Source: Arthrobacter hankyongi
Lineage (GTDB): Bacteria; Actinomycetota; Actinomycetes; Actinomycetales; Micrococcaceae
DNA length: 64,000 nt
Reading direction: 5' to 3'
Assembly: GCF_022012395.1 (NCBI RefSeq)
Contig: NZ_JAKLTQ010000008.1
Location: 62,001-126,000, forward strand
In this document: positions 34,201 to 40,816 of the stretch, piece after piece
How positions within the stretch are numbered: the stretch's first letter is position 1
How the letters are laid out: the number at the start of each line of letters is the position of its first letter
The notes under the pieces: model-generated
Told to the model about the DNA's origin: nothing
Seen by the model: only the letters and a program-made list of their open reading frames with translations
Database searches by the model: none
Position numbers and translations under genes: made by a program

Positions 34201-36062
34201 GGGTACTTCAGGCCCAGGTCATACAGGAAGAACTGGGCCCCGTCTGCGGTTTGGATCTCGAAGGGGCGCTCATCGAGCACCTCCAGCCCGAGGTTCTGCA
34301 GCACCGGCAGGATCTGGCTCAAGGACTTCGGTTCGGTCAGGTAGAGCTTGAGCCGGGCGTCCTCGTCCAGGTCCCCGACCCCGGCCGGCACATAGACGTG
34401 CATGATCGGGGCGGCCGCGCCTTCGGCGGCAAAGCTTTCGAACCGTTCGAGGTCCTCCAGGGCGTCCTCGACGTCGAAACCCACCCGGTAGGTTGCCGGG
34501 AAGGCCTCCGACCAGCGCTCGGCCAGCCGCTGGGCGCGCTCGCCGTCGTACTTGCCGTGGATCACCTTGGTGATGCCCTCGCCCCACGACCGCGTAGCGT
34601 CCGCCAGCCGGCGTTCCAGGCTGGCGGTGTCCACCTGCGCCACCTGGGCCCCGCGCGGCAGCCGGATCCGGAAGAACAGCCGGGCCAGTGCAGATTCGGT
34701 CAGCCGCGCCTCGTAGTCGATGGCCTGGGGCTGGAAGGTCCGCCTCAGTTCGTCCTCGATCCGCAGCCTGACCGCGGTGGTGTACCGGTCGCGGGGCAGG
34801 AAAACCAGTGCCGAGACGAACCGGCCGTAGATGTCCTGGCGCAGGAACAGCCGGGTGCGGCGGCGCTCCTGCAGCCGCAGGATGCCCAGGGCCGTATCGG
34901 CCAGCTCGGCCTCGTCCATCTGGAAGATCTCATCCCGCGGGTACGTCTCCAGGATCGCCAAAAGGTCCTTGCCCGAATGCGAATCCGGAGGGAAGCCGCA
35001 GTGGCGCAGCACGGCCTCGACCTTCGTGCGGACAATCGGCACCGAATGCACGGAACTGTTGTAGGCGCTGGTGGCGTACAGGCCGACGAAGCGCCGCTCG
35101 CCGTCGACATTGCCCTGCGCGTCGAAACGTTTGACGCCGATGTAGTCCAGGTAGGCGGCCCGGTGCACGGTTGAGCGTGAGTTGGCCTTGGTCAGCACCA
35201 GAGCACGCTTCTCCCGGGCCTTGGCCCGGCCGGCCTCGGTCAGGTGCTGGATGCGGTGTCCCTCCGGCTGCTGGCGCAGGATGCCCAGACCGCTGCCTTC
35301 GTGCGCCACCAGCACGTCCTCGCCGTCCTGGACGACCAGGTCATACTCGCGGAAGCCCAGGAAGGTGAAATTGCCGGCGTCGAGCCAGTCCAGCAGTGCC
35401 TTGGCTTCCTGCAGGTCCGGGATCTGCCCGGCTCCGGTAATCGAATCAAGCGAATCGGCGATTTCGCGCACCTTGCGGCGCATGGCGGGCCAGTCCTGCA
35501 CCGAGATGCGGACATCGGCGAGGACCCGCAGCAGCCCGGCAACCAGCTCCGCTTCCTGCTTCTCGGTGCCGATCTTCGCCGTTTCCACGGCAATCCAGGA
35601 CTCGACGAACGTGGCGTTCCCGGGGCTGGCCGATTCCGCGGACAGGCTCGGCAGCGCGGCAGTATCACCGCTGGAGAGCCCGGCATGGGCCGGAACCCGC
35701 CTCAGGTCCACCAGTTCGTGGGTCTCGCGGTTGCGGGTGGCCAGGAAGATGGGGTGGTTGAGCATCCGGATGGCCGCTCCCTGCCGGACGATCTCGGCCG
35801 TGACCGAATCCACCAGGAACGGCATGTCGTCGGTGACGATCATCACCACGCTGGCGTGCTCTTCCTGGAAGATCCGCACCACCGCCTGGCCGTCCGCCCG
35901 ACGCGCGGCCAGGTCCCGATGCGCGTACGCGCGCTGCTGGAGCACCTCGAGGGTGTAGTTCTCCGCATCTTCCTGGGCGAGGTGCTCGTAGTAGTCCGCG
36001 ATGAACTCGTCGGCGAACTTTTCCGAACTCAACAGATCCGCCACACTGGACCCAGACGACAT
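31230..36062 (-). CDS. gdh: NAD-specific glutamate dehydrogenase, large (GDH-180) type
   Basis: This giant enzyme of 1610 residues converts glutamate to 2-oxoglutarate and ammonia with NAD. The N-terminal half is the regulatory region seen in this class (start MSSGSSVADLLSSEKFADEF). The catalytic part contains the SFKFSPEQIDSAPFPRPKYEI region, GARWSDRREDFRTEV-like sequence (GGLRWSDRREDFRTE), KNAVIIPTGAKGGFFAKRL, and DMSGDVFGNGML before the nucleotide domain. Length and order agree with Streptomyces and mycobacterial GDH. GGAGG precedes the ATG. The message continues into pdtaS without a gap. Very long open frames run antisense to it but look like GC-bias artefacts. Confidence 0.96.
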   Translation of the reverse strand: MSSGSSVADLLSSEKFADEFIADYYEHLAQEDAENYTLEVLQQRAYAHRDLAARRADGQAVVRIFQEEHASVVMIVTDDMPFLVDSVTAEIVRQGAAIRMLNHPIFLATRNRETHELVDLRRVPAHAGLSSGDTAALPSLSAESASPGNATFVESWIAVETAKIGTEKQEAELVAGLLRVLADVRISVQDWPAMRRKVREIADSLDSITGAGQIPDLQEAKALLDWLDAGNFTFLGFREYDLVVQDGEDVLVAHEGSGLGILRQQPEGHRIQHLTEAGRAKAREKRALVLTKANSRSTVHRAAYLDYIGVKRFDAQGNVDGERRFVGLYATSAYNSSVHSVPIVRTKVEAVLRHCGFPPDSHSGKDLLAILETYPRDEIFQMDEAELADTALGILRLQERRRTRLFLRQDIYGRFVSALVFLPRDRYTTAVRLRIEDELRRTFQPQAIDYEARLTESALARLFFRIRLPRGAQVAQVDTASLERRLADATRSWGEGITKVIHGKYDGERAQRLAERWSEAFPATYRVGFDVEDALEDLERFESFAAEGAAAPIMHVYVPAGVGDLDEDARLKLYLTEPKSLSQILPVLQNLGLEVLDERPFEIQTADGAQFFLYDLGLKYPESVAPEGTGELLEAAFSAVDTGQSESDGFDRLILRERIDWRQVAVLRSYTKYMVQLGHASSYGFVADTLLANPAVAHALLKVFNVSFHPELSADTRPAQLARAREALNAELQAIPTLDADRALRTLANIIEATLRTNYFQHKPYMSFKFSPEQIDSAPFPRPKYEIWVYSPQVEGVHLRFGEVARGGLRWSDRREDFRTEVLGLVKAQIVKNAVIIPTGAKGGFFAKRLPDPSADRAAWFAEGQASYRTFIRGLLDITDNLVRTAEGSHVVPPPRVVRYDGDDSYLVVAADKGTASFSDIANEISLEYGHWLGDAFASGGSVGYDHKAMGITARGAWESVKRHFSELGVDTQNEDFTVAGIGDMSGDVFGNGMLLSEHILLVAAFDHRHIFLDPDPDPAASFAERRRLFELPRSSWADYDSALISPGGGVYPRTVKSIPLSARMRQVLGVEASVEAMSPPELLRAILQAPVDLLYNGGIGTYVKAAAETNAEVGDKANDPIRVDGRMLRAKVVGEGGNLGMTQRGRIEAALNGVILNTDAIDNSAGVDCSDHEVNIKILLDQLIAAGKFPAAERSQLLESMTDEVGRLVLADNVDQNVLLLNDRQGVIEWSPSYERLMDSLESRGELDRGLEALPTTQQLRERIAAGQGLTSPELSVLAAYAKIELSRALTQSSLADDPYFDKVLQGYFPRQLADRFGREMNLHPLRREIIATVVANDMINMGGITFVYRAIEETAVTQEHIARAFVALREIYELDRFMDDVNELPASIPTKVWTTVHLDMRRLLDRAVRWFANHVGHGTPVAESIATFKPLIDPLRTRLVNYLRGNDLARVREWLATAEGWGLPDSLAHHWAEQFESFGLLDVARIAARIEEPVDHVAHVYYTVYDRFDVDSLLVRITNLPRTDRWQALARAAMRDDLYQTVTDMTTSIMHSTLPSLPAEDRLHQWESANAESIERASNMLEEVNKLDQDDMASLSVALRLMRSIVRR

Positions 36063-36132
36063 GGCATTAGCCTCCGCTTAATGGTTCCGGCCGCCCCATT
36101 GCGGCCGTAAGGCCTAGCCTAGCCGCCCGGCA

Positions 36133-37446
36133 TCAAAACTTCACTTTGGCCGGCGGCCGCCGCCCCGGGCCCCGCCGCCGGGCCGGCTCAGCGATCCCGG
36201 CCAGCCTGGCGACAGCCTGCCGCAGGGCCGAATCAGGCGCCGTTTCCAGCAGCACGGAGCCGCCCAGCAGGGCCGCGTCGGCGGCCGCGAAGTCCGCAGG
36301 CAGGAAGGCCCGGACTTCACGGTCCGGTGCGAACCGGGTCCAGGCCTCGCGCAGCTGCCGTTCCGGGCTGCGGCCCACCGAGCCGGGGCGGACCCGGTTG
36401 AGCACTGCCTGGGGCGACGCGGATGGAACGGCCTGCTCCAGTTCTGCCAGCGCCCGGACCAGCCGGGGCACGCCCAGCGCGTCGGCGCTGCCCACGGCCA
36501 GCACTTGGTCGGCAAGCTCCAAGGCCCGCAGGGTGGCACCGTTGCGCCGCGGGGCCAGCGTGTCGAAGCTCAGTTCCTCGTCGCTTTCCAGGCAGAAGCC
36601 GCAATCGATGACGGTGACATCGGCGAGCGCACGGGCCAGCGCCAGGACGGCGCCCAGCGCACCGGGGCGGATTTCCGGCCACCGGTCCGCGCGGGTGATC
36701 CCGGTCAGGACCAGCAGGGGTGCGCCGGAAACAGCAACCTTGACCGCTGCCCGTTCCAGCGCCGGGGTGTCCAGCAGCCCCTGGTCCGCGAGCCGGCAGG
36801 CATGGGCCAGGGCCGCCGATTCATCCAGCAGCCCCAGGTAGGTGGCCACCCCGGGGGCATAGGTGTCCGCGTCCACCAGCAGCACCCGCCGGCCGGCCGC
36901 GGCGTATTCGGCAGCCAGGTTGACTGCGAGCAGCGTCCGGCCGGGTGCGCCTGCCGGACCCCAGACCGCAATGACCTCGCCGGCGGCGTCGGCCGGTTCC
37001 CCGTCCGTGCGGTCCGACCCCGGCGCGGCGGCCAGCGGCTGCAGCGAGTGCGCAGGATCCGCATAGCCGGCGCCCGGCCGGTGCGCGGCCGGCACCTCGT
37101 CTGCACTGCCCACTGCCTGCACCACGAGTGCGGCCAGCGCCTCCGGCGCGGTGCCGTGGCTGCAGTGGCGCACCCCCAGCCCGTCGAGGCGGCGCTGTTC
37201 GCCGCCGTCGTCGGTGAGCACGACGACGGCGGCGCCTGCGCCGCGCAGGCGGTCGAGCAGGGCCAGGCCCAGCGCGTCGCTGCCCGAGGCGATGATCGCG
37301 GCCCGGGCCAGGCCGCTTTGGCAGGCGGCGACCAGCTCGGCCAGCTCGGTGCAGCGCCGGACCACCGTCACCGGCCCGTGCAGCCGCTCGAGGCCGGCAA
37401 CGAAGTCCTGCGGGCCGTCTCCGACCGTGGCGACGGGAATGCTCAC
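36133..37446 (-). CDS. cpaE: CpaE/MinD-like ATPase with altered P-loop
   Basis: The 437-residue protein has an N-terminal receiver-like domain without a clear Asp pocket (~1-110) and a ParA/MinD domain. The P-loop reads GPAGAPGRT (163-171), so the usual GKT lysine is Arg, and the signature lysine of the deviant Walker A is also missing. RRVLLVDADTYAPGVATYLGLL and DVTVIDCGF are otherwise normal. Such proteins position or regulate Tad pilus secretion in the membrane. Start GTG overlaps the stop of the SAF gene (GTGA). ATP hydrolysis cannot be assumed. Confidence 0.8.
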   Translation of the reverse strand: MSIPVATVGDGPQDFVAGLERLHGPVTVVRRCTELAELVAACQSGLARAAIIASGSDALGLALLDRLRGAGAAVVVLTDDGGEQRRLDGLGVRHCSHGTAPEALAALVVQAVGSADEVPAAHRPGAGYADPAHSLQPLAAAPGSDRTDGEPADAAGEVIAVWGPAGAPGRTLLAVNLAAEYAAAGRRVLLVDADTYAPGVATYLGLLDESAALAHACRLADQGLLDTPALERAAVKVAVSGAPLLVLTGITRADRWPEIRPGALGAVLALARALADVTVIDCGFCLESDEELSFDTLAPRRNGATLRALELADQVLAVGSADALGVPRLVRALAELEQAVPSASPQAVLNRVRPGSVGRSPERQLREAWTRFAPDREVRAFLPADFAAADAALLGGSVLLETAPDSALRQAVARLAGIAEPARRRGPGRRPPAKVKF

Positions 37447-38090
37447 GGTGTGCCGCCCGGGTTCAGCACCACGTTGATCCGGGCTCCGTTGGAGAGTGCA
37501 TGGAGCAGCACCGGCATCTGCTGGTCCGGAACCAGCACGTGCAGCTGCTCGGCCTGGAGCCCGCCCAATGCCGAGGAGGAGCGGGTGAGCTGCGAGATTT
37601 CGGCCGCCTCCAGCAGCAGCTGTGGCTGGCCGAAGCCGTTGCTGCCATCCGGCAGGGCCACCCAGACGTCGACGCGGAATCCCGGCCCGGTGCCCTCGGG
37701 CAACGGGCTGTCCAGCGGCAGCGCCACCGGTTTACGGTCCAGCTGGTCCGCCTGTCCCAGTGCCGAGCGCGGCACCAGCTCACCGGGACGCAACAGGGAG
37801 GTGGCCACCGCATTGGCCGGCAGCTGGTCCGCGGCGCGCAGGTAGGCCCCTTCAAGGTCGCCCAGCCGGGCGTCGACGACCACGAAGTCGGCGGACGTCA
37901 GCGCCGCTCCGACGGCGACCTGTTCCCGGGCCGCCAGCATCGGCACGGTCTTATCCGCGCTGGAGACCAAGGCGGTGACGCCGGCCAGCGAGGCCAGCAC
38001 CAGCAGAATGCCGGTGAGCAGCCTCGGATCCTTCCAGGACGGGCGTTTCAGGCGGGCGGCGGGCACGGACAGATCAGCTGCAGAACTCAT
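37443..38090 (-). CDS. SAF domain protein, CpaB-like
   Basis: A 215-residue protein with a cytoplasmic N-terminus, one membrane helix (LLTGILLVLASLAGVTALVS) and an extracytoplasmic SAF domain (VPMLAAREQVAVGAALTSADF, LLRPGELVPRSAL). This is the topology of CpaB/RcpC proteins that stabilise the Tad outer complex. The ATG at 38090 has AAGGGG upstream; longer starts at 38138, 38129 and 38192 would add residues that do not resemble the family. Its coupling to the CpaE-like gene supports a pilus-related role. Confidence 0.8.
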   Translation of the reverse strand: MSSAADLSVPAARLKRPSWKDPRLLTGILLVLASLAGVTALVSSADKTVPMLAAREQVAVGAALTSADFVVVDARLGDLEGAYLRAADQLPANAVATSLLRPGELVPRSALGQADQLDRKPVALPLDSPLPEGTGPGFRVDVWVALPDGSNGFGQPQLLLEAAEISQLTRSSSALGGLQAEQLHVLVPDQQMPVLLHALSNGARINVVLNPGGTP

Positions 38091-38342
38091 AAGGGTCCCC
38101 TTTGATGGCTCCGTCCGGCGGAAGGACATACTCCCCATGGTTGTCCTCGTCGGTTCCGCCGGCCGGGTGTGGCTGAGTCCATTCTTATGCACGCGGTTGG
38201 AAAATCAATCAACAGGTCTCCCGGCTGTCCATAACTTCTATTCACAACAACAACCCAAAGGGGCCAAACGGGACCAAATGATGTCATAATCGCAGCAAGG
38301 CATCTCACGGCATTCCGCTCCAGCCCACCCGAAGGACTTCCC
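38091..38342. promoter_or_regulatory. Divergent promoter region, AT-rich
   Basis: The 252-bp gap separates the SAF gene and the BldC-like gene and is the most AT-rich stretch of the neighbourhood. CATAAT (38285-38290) could be a -10 element for the BldC-like gene. TGATGTC at 38279-38285 is the complement of GACATCA found before the LysM gene at 39242. Confidence 0.4.
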
Positions 38343-38561
38343 ATGCCACGGTTCCTCACCCTGACCGACGTTGCGGAGGAGCTACAGATCTCCTCCTCGC
38401 AGACCTATGCCCTCGTGCGCAGCGGGGAACTTCCCGCCATCCAGATCGGCGGCCGGGGCCAGTGGCGGGTGGAACAGGCCATGCTGGAAAAGTACATCCA
38501 GGACAAGTACGCCGAAACGCGCCGGCTCATCGAGCAGGCCAAGGCGGAGCACGGGGGCTGA
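38343..38561 (+). CDS. BldC-like small MerR-type DNA-binding protein
   Basis: The 72-residue protein is a single winged helix-turn-helix: LTLTDVAEELQISSSQTYALV is the reading helix and IGGRGQWRVEQAMLEKYI the wing. The size and shape are those of BldC/excisionase-type regulators, which in Streptomyces bind direct repeats cooperatively. It lacks any effector domain. It faces a divergent SAF gene and, 0.7 kb on, a LysM gene with a 10-bp tandem repeat in its promoter, a plausible binding site. Confidence 0.85.
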   Translation: MPRFLTLTDVAEELQISSSQTYALVRSGELPAIQIGGRGQWRVEQAMLEKYIQDKYAETRRLIEQAKAEHGG

Positions 38562-38571
38562 GCAGCCCCGG

Positions 38572-39141
38572 TCAGGTACGCCGGGCGGAAGCGAGTGCGG
38601 CAACCGCGCCGAAGGGCACGGCGTGCACTCCGCGTACGTTGACGGCGCGCCGGGCCTCGCCCCACGGCACCGCGGCCAGCTCCAGGTAGTCCTTGCCCAC
38701 CCGGTCGATTGTGCCGGAAATGGTTTGGACGCCGCCGTCGGGACCGCAGGCCAGATACGCCATGACTTCTTCCCGGTCCCGTGCCAGCGCGCGCAGGGCC
38801 GAGCCCAAGCCCAGGCGCCGCGGACGCCCGGCGTCGTCCGGAGCGGCTGCGCGTGAGAGCCCTTCGATGAGCCGGACCGCCGACAGCACAACCAGCACAC
38901 TGCGCGCCGGCTCGTCCAGCACGATCCAGCTGGAGCCGATGTGCGACAACCTGCCGTCGAAGACCAGGCTGCCGCCGAGCCGGACCCGCAGGGCCGCTCC
39001 CTGCTGCCCGCGCAGCCGGTCCGTCAGTGACAGCGCTGCCTGGTCCATCCGCGCCCGCTCGTTGGCCTCGCTCTCAAGCGCGAGCTGGCCGGCGGCATAG
39101 AGTTGCGCTTCCAGGTCCGAGAACAAGCCATCCCACCGCAT
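38572..39141 (-). CDS. Conserved hypothetical protein, unknown family
   Basis: I do not recognise this 189-residue protein. It begins MRWDGLFSDLEAQLYAAGQL, has a helical charged region, then two beta-rich halves that look like a duplicated SH3-like or barrel fold (SLVFDGRLSHIGSSWIVLDE and QTISGTIDRVGKDYLELAAV), each with a G-x-I/L-x-x-I/V-G pattern. It has no signal peptide or membrane helix. It sits convergent to the BldC-like gene with a 10-bp gap. A role as a small RNA- or ligand-binding protein is possible but unsupported. Confidence 0.65.
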   Translation of the reverse strand: MRWDGLFSDLEAQLYAAGQLALESEANERARMDQAALSLTDRLRGQQGAALRVRLGGSLVFDGRLSHIGSSWIVLDEPARSVLVVLSAVRLIEGLSRAAAPDDAGRPRRLGLGSALRALARDREEVMAYLACGPDGGVQTISGTIDRVGKDYLELAAVPWGEARRAVNVRGVHAVPFGAVAALASARRT

Positions 39142-39297
39142 GCCGCCAGCCTAGGAGCGGCCGGCAAATGGCGTCAACGGCGGCCGGCCCTTTACAAACC
39201 CAGACACAGCTGCCAGCATTTCAATTCAATCCACAGCAAACGACATCAAATTACATCAAAATACGAATCCCGGCTTATACATCCCGAGGAGGACCGG
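39142..39297. promoter_or_regulatory. Promoter region of the LysM gene with 10-bp tandem repeat
   Basis: The AT-rich stretch from 39212 to 39275 holds ACATCAAATT (39243-39252) directly followed by ACATCAAAAT (39253-39262), in phase with one helical turn, plus TTCAATTCAATCC at about 39218. It is a good candidate operator for a regulator that binds direct repeats. Confidence 0.55.
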
Positions 39298-40113
39298 ATG
39301 ACGGCAGCGCAGTCAGGCCCCGACCGGCAGGCGGCACGGACACGGCGGACGGGAGCAGTACGGCCACGGCTCCGCCGCGGCGATGCCGCCATAGCCGTGC
39401 TGCTGCCGGCCTGCGGGGCGGCGCTGGCCTGGGCAGGCTGGCTCATCACGCGCAGCGGCCGGAACGGTGCCGCACTGCCGTGGCACAGCTATTCCGAGCT
39501 GCTGGGCCTGGCCGCAGCCGCCGCGGGTCTGGCGGTCCTCGCCTGGTGCGGGCTGGGGCTGCTGCTGGCCGTGGCCGCCAGCGTGCTGCATCGCCTGGGC
39601 CATGCCCGGTTGGCCGCGGTCTCCTTCGCCGCCAGCCCGGCCTTCCTGCGGCGCCTGGTGGTGGCCGTGCTGGGCCTGCACCTGCTGGCCGCCCCCGCAT
39701 CCCATGCGTCCGTCCCGGCAGCCGGCAGCGGTGCCGCGGTCCCGGCAGCGGACCCGTCCGTACCGGATGGCCGGCCGGCGGACCCGTACTTCGCCGTCCC
39801 GGACCGTTCGGGCGCCGGACACACCGGCGGCGTCGTGGACCCCTCCTGGCAGCCACGGTCTCCGGCCCCCTCCCCCGGCCTGCTGGCCGGCCACGCCCCG
39901 GACGCCGGGCGGCAATCCGGCCCCGGCACCGTGACTGTCAGGACCGGAGACACCCTCTGGGGCATCGCAGCCAGGGATCTGGGCAGCCTCGCCACGGACG
40001 CCGAAATCGCCAGGCACTGGCCACGCTGGTATGCCGGCAACCGCGGCACCATCGGCGCCGATCCGGCCCAGCTGCTTCCCGGCCAGATCCTCACCCCGCC
40101 CTCGAAGGGCTGA
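39298..40113 (+). CDS. LysM domain membrane protein
   Basis: A 271-residue protein with AGGAGG just before the ATG. It has two or three N-terminal membrane helices (AVLLPACGAALAWAGWLI, LLGLAAAAAGLAVLAWCGL, LVVAVLGLHLLAA), a Pro/Gly-rich linker of about 80 residues and one C-terminal LysM repeat (GTVTVRTGDTLWGIAAR ... LLPGQILTPP). LysM binds peptidoglycan or chitin, so the protein probably ties the membrane to the wall. It is followed 27 bp later by the Rv3235-like gene, in an operon. Confidence 0.85.
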   Translation: MTAAQSGPDRQAARTRRTGAVRPRLRRGDAAIAVLLPACGAALAWAGWLITRSGRNGAALPWHSYSELLGLAAAAAGLAVLAWCGLGLLLAVAASVLHRLGHARLAAVSFAASPAFLRRLVVAVLGLHLLAAPASHASVPAAGSGAAVPAADPSVPDGRPADPYFAVPDRSGAGHTGGVVDPSWQPRSPAPSPGLLAGHAPDAGRQSGPGTVTVRTGDTLWGIAARDLGSLATDAEIARHWPRWYAGNRGTIGADPAQLLPGQILTPPSKG

Positions 40114-40140
40114 CCGGCAGCCAGGATGAGAGGAACGAGC

Positions 40141-40686
40141 ATGAGCGAACAGCCACAGGATTTGGCGGCCGCCAGCGGGGCTCCCCGGCCCCTCACCGTA
40201 CGTCCGGTCCGGCCGGCCGGACCGGACAGCTACGTAGCGCCCGTCATCCGGCTGCGGCCGCAGGATAAGGAACCGGCCCCGGAACCGGCCCCGCACCGTG
40301 CCATCGAGGCCTCGGAGGCGGACGAGGCGGACGAGCTCCGCCGGGCCGCCGGCACGGCCAGATCCGTTGCCCAGGCCTGCATGGAAGTGATCGGCGGCAG
40401 CCGGCCGGTCCAGCAGTTGGCGCGCTGGCTGGACCCGGACTGCTACGACAAGCTCGTCCACCGGGCAGCCCTGGCGCAGGAACGCGGGGCACGGCGGGCG
40501 TCCGGCAGGTCGGCGCTGCAGGCGCTGCCCAGCGCCGTCGTCCGGTCGGCCAGGGTGTGCCGCATCGGCACCGACGTCTACGAGGCGGCCCTGGTGGTCG
40601 TGGAACCGCACAGAGCCCGCGCCGTCGCGCTCCGGCTGGAGCGGCGGCGCGGGCTCTGGAAGGTCACGGCACTGGAGATCGGCTAG
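40141..40686 (+). CDS. Rv3235 family protein
   Basis: The 181-residue protein has a disordered N-terminus (QPQDLAAASGAPRPL...PAPEPAPH) and a C-terminal domain with ARSVAQACMEVIGGSRPVQQLARWL and VCRIGTDVYEAALVV, the pattern of the Rv3235c family found beside secA1 in many actinobacteria. The role is unknown. GAGGAACGAGC precedes the start. It is co-directional with the LysM gene and convergent to secA. Confidence 0.8.
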   Translation: MSEQPQDLAAASGAPRPLTVRPVRPAGPDSYVAPVIRLRPQDKEPAPEPAPHRAIEASEADEADELRRAAGTARSVAQACMEVIGGSRPVQQLARWLDPDCYDKLVHRAALAQERGARRASGRSALQALPSAVVRSARVCRIGTDVYEAALVVVEPHRARAVALRLERRRGLWKVTALEIG

Positions 40687-40687
40687 C

Positions 40688-40797
40688 GAGTGGGGCGCTC
40701 CCGCAGTGTCGGCTGCGCCCGTTCACGGCCACCCCGCACGCTTCGCGCACAGGGGGCCCCTGGCCGTTCTCTTAGGCGGGCCCCTCGCGCCCCACTC
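40688..40797. repeat. 11-bp inverted repeat flanking an 88-bp core, REP-like
   Basis: GAGTGGGGCGC (40688-40698) and GCGCCCCACTC (40787-40797) are perfect inverted arms around a GC-rich core that can fold further (GGGGGCCCC, AGGGGCCCGCC). It lies between two convergent genes and could act as a joint terminator or be a small repeat element. Confidence 0.6.
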
Positions 40798-40816
40798 TTA
40801 GGTTCCAGCTGGGTGG

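Noticed and set aside
31203-35174. Very long open frame on the + strand, antisense to gdh
   Set aside because: It mirrors the codon bias of a high-GC gene read on the other strand; the product is Arg/Gln/His-rich, has no recognisable domain and lacks a ribosome site. The gdh frame is a full-length known enzyme.
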